The translations under genes and the position numbers were made by a program. Source: Paenibacillus pasadenensis DSM 19293 (GTDB taxonomy: Bacteria > Bacillota > Bacilli > Paenibacillales > Paenibacillaceae). From it: a DNA stretch of 64,000 bases. The notes under the pieces are model-generated. The model did no database searches. It had not been told where the DNA came from and worked only from the letters and a program-made list of their open reading frames with translations. Position 1 is the stretch's first letter, and each line of letters begins with the position of its first letter. The stretch spans positions 1-64,000 of the forward strand of contig NZ_AULW01000051.1 in NCBI RefSeq assembly GCF_000422485.1. The letters run 5' to 3'. This document shows, piece after piece, positions 49,887-58,272 of the stretch.

Positions 49887-49970
49887 TGTGGACAGCTGGC
49901 GGCGTATCCACGGAGAGCTGTGGAAAAGCGCAATCGCCCCCTTGCGGAGAGCTTATCCACATGTGGATGA
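49887..49970. other. DnaA-box cluster
   Basis: Five DnaA-box-like 9-mers lie in 84 bases: TGTGGACAG (49887-49895), GTATCCACG (49904-49912), TGTGGAAAA (49920-49928), the perfect TTATCCACA (49953-49961) and TGTGGATGA (49962-49970). The last two face each other. It is about 38 kb from oriC, just before the ECF42 module. Confidence 0.75.
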
Positions 49971-49987
49971 AAAAAATCCGGCACGGC

Positions 49988-50023
49988 TGTCGATTCGTCC
50001 GCTTCCTGTTCGTCGTGTAGATA
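49988..50023 (+). promoter_or_regulatory. ECF42-type promoter of the alpha/beta hydrolase gene
   Basis: TGTCGA (49988-49993), 17 bases, then CGTC (50011-50014) and GTGTAGATA. The element is nearly identical to the one before the YCII gene (30 of 36 positions) and matches, from memory, the TGTCGA / CG(A/T)C motif described for ECF42 sigma factors. The start point would be about 50020. Confidence 0.78.
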
Positions 50024-50055
50024 AAGGCCACCAATCCGCATGAAGGAGAATGATC

Positions 50056-50859
50056 ATGAACATCGCCATTTCGAAGGACGGAACCCGCATCGCTTATGAA
50101 AAGACAGGAAAGGGACCGGCTGTCGTGCTCGTGACGGGAGCGTTCAGCTACCGGAGCTTCCCGGACCAGGTCGAGCTGGCCCGCCTGCTGTCCGACCGCT
50201 ATACCGTCTACTACTATGACCGCCGGGGAAGAGGAGACAGCGGGGATGCGGCCGTCTACGCCCCGCAGCGCGAGGTCGAGGATCTGGAGGCCGTGCTGGC
50301 GGCGGCCGGGGAGGCGGCCTGCGTATGGGCGCTGTCCTCCGGTGCGATGATCGCCCTGCGGGCGGCCGCAGGCGGAGCGGACATCGCGAAGCTTGCGCTC
50401 CACGAGCCCCCCTTCATCGTCGGGGAACAGGACCGGCGGCCGCCGGCGGACTTCGAGGAGCAGACGCGGAGGATTGCCGCCGCTGGCGACCGGGCGGAGG
50501 CGGTGCGTTATTTCATGACCGAGGGGCTGGGCGCTCCGGCGTTCGTCGTGAAGATGATGCGGATGATGCCCGGCGTATGGAAAAAGCTGCTCGCGGTCGC
50601 GCACACGCTGCCCTACGACGCGGAGCTCATGTCCGGCTGGATGGACGGAAAGCCGCTCCGAGCGGATGACTGGAGCGCCGTGACGACGGAGACGCTCGTG
50701 CTCGCCGGCACGGAAAGCCCGGCCGCCCTTCGGCGGGGAGCGGAAGCGATCGCGGCCGCGCTTCCATCGGCGGCGCTATGCAGCGCCAAAGGGCTCGGGC
50801 ATACGAAAAAGCTCCAGCCGAAACGGATCGCGGCCGAGCTGAACGCCTTTTTCGGCTGA
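50056..50859 (+). CDS. Alpha/beta-fold hydrolase
   Basis: 267 residues. The fold is shown by VVLVTGAFSYRSF, DRRGRGDSGD and the nucleophile elbow WALSSGAMIALRA (Ser near residue 95), with the late histidine in KGLGHTKK near residue 251. The substrate is unknown; non-haem peroxidase-like esterases are the nearest type. ATG 50056 follows AAGGAG by seven bases; ATG 50050 is the alternative. The ECF42-type promoter just upstream ties it to the sigma factor 0.6 kb downstream. Confidence 0.88.
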   Translation: MNIAISKDGTRIAYEKTGKGPAVVLVTGAFSYRSFPDQVELARLLSDRYTVYYYDRRGRGDSGDAAVYAPQREVEDLEAVLAAAGEAACVWALSSGAMIALRAAAGGADIAKLALHEPPFIVGEQDRRPPADFEEQTRRIAAAGDRAEAVRYFMTEGLGAPAFVVKMMRMMPGVWKKLLAVAHTLPYDAELMSGWMDGKPLRADDWSAVTTETLVLAGTESPAALRRGAEAIAAALPSAALCSAKGLGHTKKLQPKRIAAELNAFFG

Positions 50860-50926
50860 ATGGCCTCGGACTCTCCGCAATTGGAAGGGATAGGAAAGGG
50901 CAGGCGCGAAAATAGAGAGGACGCGA

Positions 50927-50962
50927 TGTCGATTCCTCCGCGCCGTGATCGACGTGTAGATA
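50927..50962 (+). promoter_or_regulatory. ECF42-type promoter of the YCII-sigma operon
   Basis: TGTCGA (50927-50932), 17 bases, then CGAC (50950-50953) and GTGTAGATA. It indicates autoregulation of the sigma factor operon. See the entry at 49988 for its twin. Confidence 0.78.
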
Positions 50963-51003
50963 GGAAGGGAGCCGAGGCTCTCCTAACCAAAGGAGGATAC
51001 ACG

Positions 51004-51438
51004 ATGAAATTCATGATGATCGTCAAAGGAACGACCGATTCCGAGGCCGGCGTGCTGCCGGCCCCGGAGCTGATCGAAGCGATGCAGCGCTACAACGAGG
51101 AGCTGGCGCGCGCGGGCGTGCTGCTGGCGGCGGACGGCTTGCAGGCGAGCGCGAACGGCATCCGCATCAGCTATCCGGAGCCCGGAGGCAAGCCGAAGGT
51201 GGTGGACGGGCCGTTCACCGAGACGAAGGAAATCATCGCCGGCTACACGCTGATCGAGGTCAAGTCGCGCGAGGAAGCGATCCAATGGGCGATGCGCATG
51301 CCGGACCCGCATGGCGGCGGACAGGGGCAGATCGAGCTGCGGCAGGTGTTCGAGCCGGAGGAGCTGACGCCGGATGCCGAGTGGCGGCAGCGCGAAAACG
51401 AGCTGCGGCGGCAAGTCGAGTCGCAGCGCCGAGGATGA
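51004..51438 (+). CDS. YCII-related (DGPF) protein linked to ECF42
   Basis: 144 residues. It starts MKFMMIVKGTTDSEAGVLPAPE and contains VVDGPFTETKEIIAGYTLIEVKSREEAIQWAMRMP, the DGPF motif typical of YCII-like proteins encoded beside ECF42 sigma factors. YCII-fold proteins are small dimers with an unsettled enzymatic role. A strong AAAGGAGG precedes the ATG. It overlaps the sigma gene by four bases. Confidence 0.9.
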   Translation: MKFMMIVKGTTDSEAGVLPAPELIEAMQRYNEELARAGVLLAADGLQASANGIRISYPEPGGKPKVVDGPFTETKEIIAGYTLIEVKSREEAIQWAMRMPDPHGGGQGQIELRQVFEPEELTPDAEWRQRENELRRQVESQRRG

Positions 51439-52679
51439 GCGAGGTCCGCCGGACGATCGAGGCGGTGTGGAGCATGGAGGCGCCCAAGCTGATCGCCGCG
51501 CTCACCCGCCTGACTCGGGATGTCGGCATCGCCGAGGATCTGGCGCAGGACGCGCTCGTCGCGGCGCTGGAAAAATGGCCGCAAACCGGCCTGCCCGACA
51601 ACCCGGGCGCTTGGCTCATGACGACGGCGCGGCGGCGCGGCATCGACCTCATCCGCCGCAGCCGGCTGCGGGAGCGCAAGTACGAGCAGCTGGCGGGCCA
51701 TACGCCGCTCTATGCGGAGGATGAGCCGGATCTCGGCGAGGGCGTCGGCGACGATCTGCTGCGGCTGATCTTCCTGACCTGCCATCCCGTGCTCGCTCAG
51801 GAATCCCGCGTCGCGCTGACGCTGCGGCTGCTATGCGGCCTGACGACGGAGCAGATCGCCCGCTCCTACCTCGCCGCCGAGCCCGCGATCGCCCAGCGGA
51901 TCGTGCGCGCCAAGCGCACGCTGGCGGCGAAGCAGGTCGCGTTCGAGCTGCCGGAGGGGCGGCAGCTGCAGGAGCGGCTGTCCGCCGTGCTCGAGGCGCT
52001 GTACCTGATGTTCAACGAAGGGTACGCGGCGACGTCCGGCGACGACCTGCTGCGGCCGCTGCTTTGCCGGGAGGCGCTGCGGCTGAGCCGCGTGCTCGCG
52101 GAGCTCATGCCCGGCGAGCCCGAAGTCCACGGACTCGCCGCTCTGCTCGAGCTCCAGTCGTCGCGGCTCCGCCAGCGGGTCGCGCCGGACGGACGGCTCG
52201 TCCGGCTGCGCGACCAGAATCGCGCCCGCTGGGACCGGCTGCATATGCGGCGCGGACTGGCAGCGCTGGAGCGGGGCCGCTCGCTCGGCCGGCGCTATGG
52301 GCCGTATCTGCTGCAGGCGGCCATCGCCGCCTGCCATGCCGAGGCTCCGTCCGAGGCGGAGACGGACTGGGTGCGCATTTCGGCGCTGTACGAGGCGCTG
52401 ATGCAGGGCCAGCCGTCTCCGGTCGTCGAGCTGAACCGCGCGGTCGCCGTGGCGATGGCGTTCGGGCCGGCGATCGGCCTGGCGATCGCCGACGAGCTGG
52501 AGCGGCGCGGCGAGCTTGCCGGCTATCATCTGCTGCCGAGCGTGCGCGGCGAGCTGCTGCAGCGCCTCGGGCGGCCCGCAGAGGCTCGCGCCGAGTTCGA
52601 GCGCGCGGCCGGTCTTGCCCGCAATGCCCGCGAGCGCGAGCTGCTGCTGGAGCAGGCGGCGGCTTGCGAAGCGATCTAA
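51435..52679 (+). CDS. ECF sigma factor, ECF42-like, with C-terminal TPR-like extension
   Basis: 414 residues, over twice a minimal ECF sigma. Sigma2 is in RLTRDVGIAEDLAQDALVAALEKW (about 22-50) and sigma4 in LRLLCGLTTEQIARSYLAAEPAIAQRIVRAKRTL (about 130-165). The remaining 230 residues are helical with the conserved LYLMFNEGYAA segment and TPR-like pairs ending in GRPAEARAEFERAAGLARN. This architecture and the DGPF partner define the ECF42 group, which lacks an anti-sigma factor; the extension is thought to control activity. The ATG overlaps the YCII stop. Confidence 0.92.
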   Translation: MSEVRRTIEAVWSMEAPKLIAALTRLTRDVGIAEDLAQDALVAALEKWPQTGLPDNPGAWLMTTARRRGIDLIRRSRLRERKYEQLAGHTPLYAEDEPDLGEGVGDDLLRLIFLTCHPVLAQESRVALTLRLLCGLTTEQIARSYLAAEPAIAQRIVRAKRTLAAKQVAFELPEGRQLQERLSAVLEALYLMFNEGYAATSGDDLLRPLLCREALRLSRVLAELMPGEPEVHGLAALLELQSSRLRQRVAPDGRLVRLRDQNRARWDRLHMRRGLAALERGRSLGRRYGPYLLQAAIAACHAEAPSEAETDWVRISALYEALMQGQPSPVVELNRAVAVAMAFGPAIGLAIADELERRGELAGYHLLPSVRGELLQRLGRPAEARAEFERAAGLARNARERELLLEQAAACEAI

Positions 52680-52707
52680 ATCTATCACGTCGAGGAGAGA
52701 TGACTTG

Positions 52708-53052
52708 ATGAATCCCGAAGTAACCGCATTCCTGGAAGCCCTGAACGAGCCGTGGCAAGCGGAGCGGTCCGCCGAGCTGCGGCAGCTCGTGCACGATACG
52801 ATCCCGGACGTGCAGGAGCGCATCCAGTACAAGAAGCCTCATTTCTTGAAAAACGGCAAGTATGCGGCCGTCATCTCGACGTCCAAGGACGCCGTCAGCT
52901 TCACGATCTTCAACGCCGAAGGGCTGGAACTGCCGGAGGGGCGCTTCGACGGCCCGCCGGAGCGCAAGACGATCAAGCTGCGCAAAGGCGACGCCGTGGA
53001 GACGGAGCTGCTGGCGCCGCTGCTCGCGCAGGCGAGCGCCGGGCTGGGCTGA
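52708..53052 (+). CDS. DUF1801 domain protein
   Basis: 114 residues, with VTAFLEALNEPWQAERSAELRQLV, IPDVQERIQYKKPHFLKNGKYAAVIS and LPEGRFDGPPERKTIKLRK, the DUF1801 (YdhG-like) pattern. The family has no assigned reaction. GAGGAGAGATGACTT precedes the ATG. It is 28 bases after the sigma gene and ends in a strong terminator, so it is the third gene of the ECF42 operon. Confidence 0.87.
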   Translation: MNPEVTAFLEALNEPWQAERSAELRQLVHDTIPDVQERIQYKKPHFLKNGKYAAVISTSKDAVSFTIFNAEGLELPEGRFDGPPERKTIKLRKGDAVETELLAPLLAQASAGLG

Positions 53053-53101
53053 GCGGAGGAATTCCGATCGTCTGGCGCATCAGCCGCCTGCATGCAGACA
53101 T

Positions 53102-53140
53102 AAAACAGGAGGGACCCATTTGGGATCCCTCCTGTTTTTT
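53102..53140. terminator. Bidirectional terminator of the ECF42 operon and the DUF11 gene
   Basis: AAAACAGGAGGGA pairs perfectly with TCCCTCCTGTTTT around an 11-base loop. T-runs follow on both strands, so it can also end the facing DUF11 transcript. Confidence 0.92.
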
Positions 53141-53171
53141 GCTTCCAGCCCCGAGGCTGGCCGAGAGGCGC

Positions 53172-56100
53172 TTATTCTTCTTCCTCCTGGACGGCGAGCA
53201 CGAGCCGGTTGGAGCGGGCTCTTGCTCGGAGAAGGCTGCCGCTCTCGTCCCGGAACGAGTAGCCGACGAGCGCGACGTTGACGAGCTCTCTCGCGTGCAG
53301 CGGAGAAGCGACGCGGACGCTGAACTGGACGATCCGCTCCGCCCCCGGGGCGAGATTGCCGATCGGCAGTCCGGACAGGGAAGGCCGGGCCGGCGGGGCT
53401 CCGTCGATCACGAGGCTGCCGGGGACGAGGCTCAGCCCTTGCGGCAGCGGATCGGACAGCGTCAATCCGGTCGTGGCGACCGAGCTCGAATTGCGGATCG
53501 CGATCCGGAACAGGACGACGTCCCCCGGCGTCGTAACGGCGCGATCCGCGCTCTTGCGCACCTCGAGCAGCGAAGGAAGGATGCGGACGGAGGCCGACGC
53601 CTGCTGCGGATCGACGCCTGTCGCCGAGGTGCGCGCGGTATTGACGATCTCCGAGCCGGTCGGAGCGGAGTCCGGCACCAGGTACGGCACGGAGAGGATC
53701 GCCCGGGCGCCGTTCACGGTCGTCGGGGAGCCGCTCGGCAGCAGGTTGACGACCGTATCGATGCCGAGCAAGGTGTCGACGATGCGCACCGGGCTCAGCG
53801 GCACGTTGCCTGCATTGCGCACGGCAATCAGGAACGCGATTCGCTGTCCCGGCCGCGCGACGGCCGGAACCGCCTGCTTGGTGAGGATCAGCGCCGGACG
53901 AGGCAGCACCGTGAAGCTGGCGACAGCCTGGGCCGGAGGCGTCTGGTCGCTGACGGCCGTCACGATGTTGGTGATGACCGAGCCCCCCGGCGCGGCGGCG
54001 GGAACGATGTACTCCACCTCAAGCACGACCGACCGGCCTGCCGGAATTTCCGTGATGATCTGGGAGAAGCCGAGCACGCGGTCGACGACCCGGATGTTCG
54101 TCACCGGCGCGTTCGAGTCGTTGCGCAGCTCGATCCGGTAGGTGACCGTATCGCCTGGCGCGGCTGCCGTGGCGCTGACGGACTTGAGCACCGCGAGGCT
54201 GAACCCGCTCCGTACCGTCACGGCAGCGGAGCTTTCCGTTGGAGGCGTCTCGGCGCTCGTGACGGTCGCCGTATTGATGAACACCTGGCCGGCCGGCGCC
54301 GTCTCCGGAATCCGGAACGGCTGCCGGATCGTCTCCGACTGTCCGATGCCGAGCAGCGGCAGCACGGCATTCAGGCCGATCAGCGTGTCGGAAAGGACGA
54401 CATTCGTCAAAGGCACGTTGCCCGTGTTGCTGATGGTCAGCGAGTAGATGACCGTCTCGCCCGGGAACGCGGCCGGCGTGCTCGACGACTTGAACACGGC
54501 CAGGGCCGGAGCCGGAGATACGGTGACGATCGCCGTGTCTTCGCCAGGCGGAGTCTGATCCGATTGGGCGACGACGGTATTGGCGATGACGGTGCCTGCC
54601 GGCGTGCCGGGAGGAACGGTCAGCTGCGTCGGGATGACGACCGACTCGCCCGGTCCGAGCTCGGGCACCGAGACGCCAAGCTGCGTCACCGGATCGGCGA
54701 TGAGCACATTGGTCAGCGTCAGCGGAGACGGGTTGGTCACCGTAATCGTGTAGACGATCGGCTCCATCGGCGCGGCTGTCGCCCGGTCGGAGGTCTTGAC
54801 GACGACGAGCGTCGCGGGCGGATCGATGCCGACCCGGGCAGAGTCCATGACGGGCGGCGTCTGATCCGACTCGGCCACCGCCGTGTTCACCAGCACCGTA
54901 TCCGACGGCGCGTCGGCCGGCACGGCATAGACGGCGGTCAAGACCGATGTCTGCGCCGGTCCGAGCGCGGCGATGACCGTATCGAGCGCGACGAGAGGGT
55001 CCTGCACGCGGATGTTCGTCAGCACGACATTGCCGGTATTGGTCAGCGTATAGGTGTAGGTGATCGTCCCTCCGGGCGAGACGATGGAGACGTCGGCGAC
55101 CTTGCTCAGCTCCAGCGCCGGGTCGGCCTCCACCGTGACGGCCGCGTCCGCGGATTCGGTCGGCGCCTCATTGGACGAGGCCGTGGCGACGTTCGCGATG
55201 ACCGTGCCGGGAGCGGTCCCTGCGGGCACGACGTAGGTGCCGGTAAAGGAGACGAACTCGCCCGGGATGAGCCGGTCCAGCGTCTCGAGCAGGCCGAGAA
55301 GCGGATCCTGCACGACGATGCCGGTCAAGTCGGCTCCGCCCGTATTGCGCACGACGACGACATACTGGATCACGTCTCCCGGAACCGCCGTAACGCGGTC
55401 GGCCGCTTTTTCGATGCGGATGTCGAACGTCGGCAGGACGAGCACCTCGGCCGAATCCTGCTGCGGATCGGTCTCGTCGGACCGGACGATCGCCGTGTTG
55501 ACGAGCACCGTGCCGGGCGGCACGGTCAGCGGCACCGTATAGGTCCGCTGGAATTCGGCGGTCTGTCCGGGCGCAAGCGAGCGGATCGTCTCGTTCAAGC
55601 CGAGATCAGGGTCCGTGACCCGCACGTTCGTCAGCGCGACATCGCCGACATTCACGACCTGGATCGTGTAGAGCACCGTATTGCCCTGCAGCACCTCGGT
55701 CCGATCCGCCGTCTTGGAGAACAGCAGCTCCGGCACCGTCACGATCGTCAGGCGGGCGACGGCTTCATTGCTTCTCACCGGCGTGCCGTCCTCGGCCGTG
55801 CCGGTCGCCACCGCCGTATTGACGAGCACGCCGCCCGGCGGCACGGTGGACGCGACATACACGAACTCAAAGCGGAACGACTCGCCCGGCAGAAGCTGCG
55901 CCTGAGCAATCGTGAGACCGAGCACCGGATCCTCGATGGTAATGTCGCGCAGCGTGAACAGGCTCGTATTGGTCGCGGTAAACACATACAGGGCAGATTC
56001 TCCGAGCCGTACCGTCTCCGGCGTGACGGACTTGGAGAGCTTCAGGCTCTCGGGACCGGCGACGACGAACACCGTCTCGGAATCCTCGACCGGACCGGTC

Positions 56101-58088
56101 TGATCGGTCTTCACCGTGACCGTATTCGAGATGCGGCCATCCTGCACATAGGGCGGCGATGCCGTGATCGACACCGTGATTTCCCTCGTCTCCCCGATCC
56201 CGAGCGTAAACGGAGGCACGGATACGGGGATAAGCGAGTCGTTGACGAATACGTTCGTAAGCGGCACGTTGCCGGTATTGGTCACGCTGATCGTGTAGAC
56301 GACTTCCTCGAACTCCACGACGACTTCCCGATCCGCGCTCTTGATCACCTCGATCCCGGGAAGGGCGTTCACCTCGACGACCGCCTCCGCGTCGTCGCCG
56401 GCTTCGTCGCTGATCGCGGTCACCCTGTTGAAGAACGGGCCGGCGGGGGCATCCTCCGGAATCTCGAACGGCACTTGCAGCAGCACGCTTTCCCCGATGC
56501 CGAGCTCGTCGATGAACTCGACATAACCGAGCGTCGGGTCATCCACGACGATGTTGTGCAGGATCGTATCGCCGGTGTTGATGACCTCGATCGTATAGGT
56601 GACGAGATCGCCCGGATTGACGGACGTGATGCCGCCTGTCGATTTGGTGACCAGGATGGCCGGCGAGGTGGAGCGGATGTTCGGGATGTCGATGTACTCG
56701 CCGAACTCGATGTCGATCGTAAACGGAGGGACCGGCTCGTAGCCGGGAGGAGCGGCGATTTCCTGGACAAAGTAACTGCCGGGCAGCAGCTGGAAGGCGA
56801 CGACTCCGTTCTCACCGGTGACGACCTGCACGTAGGAAGGGCCCTGGAACAGGAACACCGCTCCCTCGAGGCCTGCTCCCGTCTCGATATCGTACTTCCG
56901 CAGGAAGACGTTGACGAGGCTGCGGAAGTTCGTCAGCTGCAGGAAGACGGTCTCGCCGGAAAATTGGATTGTGAAATAGAGCGGCAGCGGCTCCGGAATG
57001 TAGCCGGGCGGAGGCGTGACCTCGACCACCTCGTATTCGCCGAGCGGCAGCCCTCCGAACAACACCCGGCCGTAGCTGTCGGTTACGCCCGTAAGCTTGA
57101 TGCCAGGCGGATTGAGGCTGACGACGGTAATCCCGACGCCTTCAAGCGGATTGCCGCTCTCGTCCGTCTTGTAGATCTCCACGGCGCCCGTATCGCCGAA
57201 CACTTCGAGGCGGTCGACGCCGATCGGCACGAGGCCGACAGGAATCTCGGCGATCAGCTGGTCCGTAGCGGTGTCGATGACGATGACGCTGTCCGTGCTC
57301 GTGATGGCGACATAAGCCTCGCGCAGCGTCGTGATCGTGATGCCCTGGGCGAGCGGATTGGTCGGGACGGGCAGCACGGAGCCGCTGCCGGGCACGATGA
57401 CGAACACGTTGCCGTCCGCGTCGGTCGCGTACAGCTTGGAGCCGTCGGGCGTCAAGGCGAGGTTCTGAAGATTGGGACTGACCGCGATGACGTCGATGAC
57501 CGTGTTGGTAAGCGCGGCGATGACGGCAATGCCGGTTTCGTTGATGGCGTAGACCAGGCTGCTGCCGGGATCGACGACGATGCCGGCGCCGGCCGGCGGA
57601 CCGACGTCGATCGTGGCGATCGCGGCCAGCGCGACGGTGTCGATGACGGTGACCAGACCGCTGGAGCTCGTCACATAGGCGCGCTCGCCGTTGCTCGCGA
57701 CCGCCACTTTGAGCGGCGTGCCGACGCCGGGGAGGGGGATCGTGGCGATGACGGAGTTCGTCCCCGTGTTGATGACGGACAGGTCGGAGCTGCCCTCGTT
57801 CACGACATAGACAAGCGAGTTGTCCGGCGAGACGGCGATGCCGTTCGGCTGCACGCCGACCGGTATCGTCGCCTCCACGAACAAGCCCTCGCCGTTGATG
57901 ACCGAGACAGTGCTGCTGCCTTGATTGGTGACGTAGACCCGGTTGATGATGCGGGCCGCTGCAGGGTATTGGGGAGCGCTTCCGACCGGTATTCGGGCAA
58001 TCTCCGTCTTGCTGGCCGTACTGATGACCGACACGGTGTCCTCGCCTGAATTGGCGACGAACACGAGAATAGAATCAAGACCTGGCAC
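53172..58088 (-). CDS. Giant repeat protein: YVTN beta-propeller, SpaA/Cna_B-like domains and eleven DUF11 repeats
   Basis: 1638 residues from GTG 58088. Residues about 1-300 are YVTN/surface-layer propeller repeats (VFVANSGEDTVSVIST, VYVTNQGSSTVSVINGEG and so on). About 305-475 hold two SpaA/Cna_B-like domains (EIYKTDESGNPLEGVGITVV; LRKYDIETGAGLEGAVFLF). From about 480 to the end, eleven DUF11 repeats of roughly 100 residues each open with a hydrophobic-K-(S/T) motif. I see no signal peptide, sortase signal or membrane segment; it ends QEEEE. The start is uncertain: ATG 58136 and 58130 lie in frame without ribosome sites, while GGGTGA precedes GTG 58088. It is head-on to replication. A surface or spore-layer role is an inference. 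Confidence 0.82.
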   Translation of the reverse strand: MPGLDSILVFVANSGEDTVSVISTASKTEIARIPVGSAPQYPAAARIINRVYVTNQGSSTVSVINGEGLFVEATIPVGVQPNGIAVSPDNSLVYVVNEGSSDLSVINTGTNSVIATIPLPGVGTPLKVAVASNGERAYVTSSSGLVTVIDTVALAAIATIDVGPPAGAGIVVDPGSSLVYAINETGIAVIAALTNTVIDVIAVSPNLQNLALTPDGSKLYATDADGNVFVIVPGSGSVLPVPTNPLAQGITITTLREAYVAITSTDSVIVIDTATDQLIAEIPVGLVPIGVDRLEVFGDTGAVEIYKTDESGNPLEGVGITVVSLNPPGIKLTGVTDSYGRVLFGGLPLGEYEVVEVTPPPGYIPEPLPLYFTIQFSGETVFLQLTNFRSLVNVFLRKYDIETGAGLEGAVFLFQGPSYVQVVTGENGVVAFQLLPGSYFVQEIAAPPGYEPVPPFTIDIEFGEYIDIPNIRSTSPAILVTKSTGGITSVNPGDLVTYTIEVINTGDTILHNIVVDDPTLGYVEFIDELGIGESVLLQVPFEIPEDAPAGPFFNRVTAISDEAGDDAEAVVEVNALPGIEVIKSADREVVVEFEEVVYTISVTNTGNVPLTNVFVNDSLIPVSVPPFTLGIGETREITVSITASPPYVQDGRISNTVTVKTDQTGPVEDSETVFVVAGPESLKLSKSVTPETVRLGESALYVFTATNTSLFTLRDITIEDPVLGLTIAQAQLLPGESFRFEFVYVASTVPPGGVLVNTAVATGTAEDGTPVRSNEAVARLTIVTVPELLFSKTADRTEVLQGNTVLYTIQVVNVGDVALTNVRVTDPDLGLNETIRSLAPGQTAEFQRTYTVPLTVPPGTVLVNTAIVRSDETDPQQDSAEVLVLPTFDIRIEKAADRVTAVPGDVIQYVVVVRNTGGADLTGIVVQDPLLGLLETLDRLIPGEFVSFTGTYVVPAGTAPGTVIANVATASSNEAPTESADAAVTVEADPALELSKVADVSIVSPGGTITYTYTLTNTGNVVLTNIRVQDPLVALDTVIAALGPAQTSVLTAVYAVPADAPSDTVLVNTAVAESDQTPPVMDSARVGIDPPATLVVVKTSDRATAAPMEPIVYTITVTNPSPLTLTNVLIADPVTQLGVSVPELGPGESVVIPTQLTVPPGTPAGTVIANTVVAQSDQTPPGEDTAIVTVSPAPALAVFKSSSTPAAFPGETVIYSLTISNTGNVPLTNVVLSDTLIGLNAVLPLLGIGQSETIRQPFRIPETAPAGQVFINTATVTSAETPPTESSAAVTVRSGFSLAVLKSVSATAAAPGDTVTYRIELRNDSNAPVTNIRVVDRVLGFSQIITEIPAGRSVVLEVEYIVPAAAPGGSVITNIVTAVSDQTPPAQAVASFTVLPRPALILTKQAVPAVARPGQRIAFLIAVRNAGNVPLSPVRIVDTLLGIDTVVNLLPSGSPTTVNGARAILSVPYLVPDSAPTGSEIVNTARTSATGVDPQQASASVRILPSLLEVRKSADRAVTTPGDVVLFRIAIRNSSSVATTGLTLSDPLPQGLSLVPGSLVIDGAPPARPSLSGLPIGNLAPGAERIVQFSVRVASPLHARELVNVALVGYSFRDESGSLLRARARSNRLVLAVQEEEE

Positions 58089-58181
58089 TCTTTCACCCGC
58101 CTTTCCTGTTCCTTTAATCCCAATCTTCATAGCCATATGTGGAGAGGCTCGGCTGATATGCCGCACGCCTTGCGTCGGCCT

Positions 58182-58199
58182 TGTGATTTCCATCACAAC
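58182..58199. promoter_or_regulatory. Fnr/CRP-type (or Rex-like) palindrome upstream of cydA
   Basis: TTGTGATTTCCATCACAA is a perfect TTGTGA-N6-TCACAA palindrome, the Bacillus Fnr/CRP pattern. A Rex site would read TTGTGAA-N4-TTCACAA, so Rex fits slightly worse. Its centre is 41.5 bases before the likely start point (about 58232) given by CACAAT at 58220-58225, the place for class II activation. Confidence 0.75.
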
Positions 58200-58219
58200 C
58201 CCGGCGTGCGATTGCTGGC

Positions 58220-58225
58220 ACAATA
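58220..58225 (+). promoter_or_regulatory. cydABDC promoter -10
   Basis: CACAAT, with no good -35, as expected for an activator-dependent promoter with the Fnr/CRP-type site in place of the -35. Confidence 0.5.
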
Positions 58226-58272
58226 GACCCAGCTAGAAGCCTCACCCATTTAGGTCGAAAGAAGGGGAAAGC

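Noticed and set aside
52752-58049. A 1765-codon open frame on the plus strand opposite the DUF11 gene
   Set aside because: It is a GC-driven shadow frame. Its protein is rich in Arg/Asp/His/Gly with no domain, whereas the minus strand gives clear repeated domains.
58182-58199. A strict Rex operator
   Set aside because: Rex prefers TTGTGAA-N4-TTCACAA. The seventh and twelfth bases are T and A here, so Fnr/CRP type was preferred, with Rex kept as an alternative.
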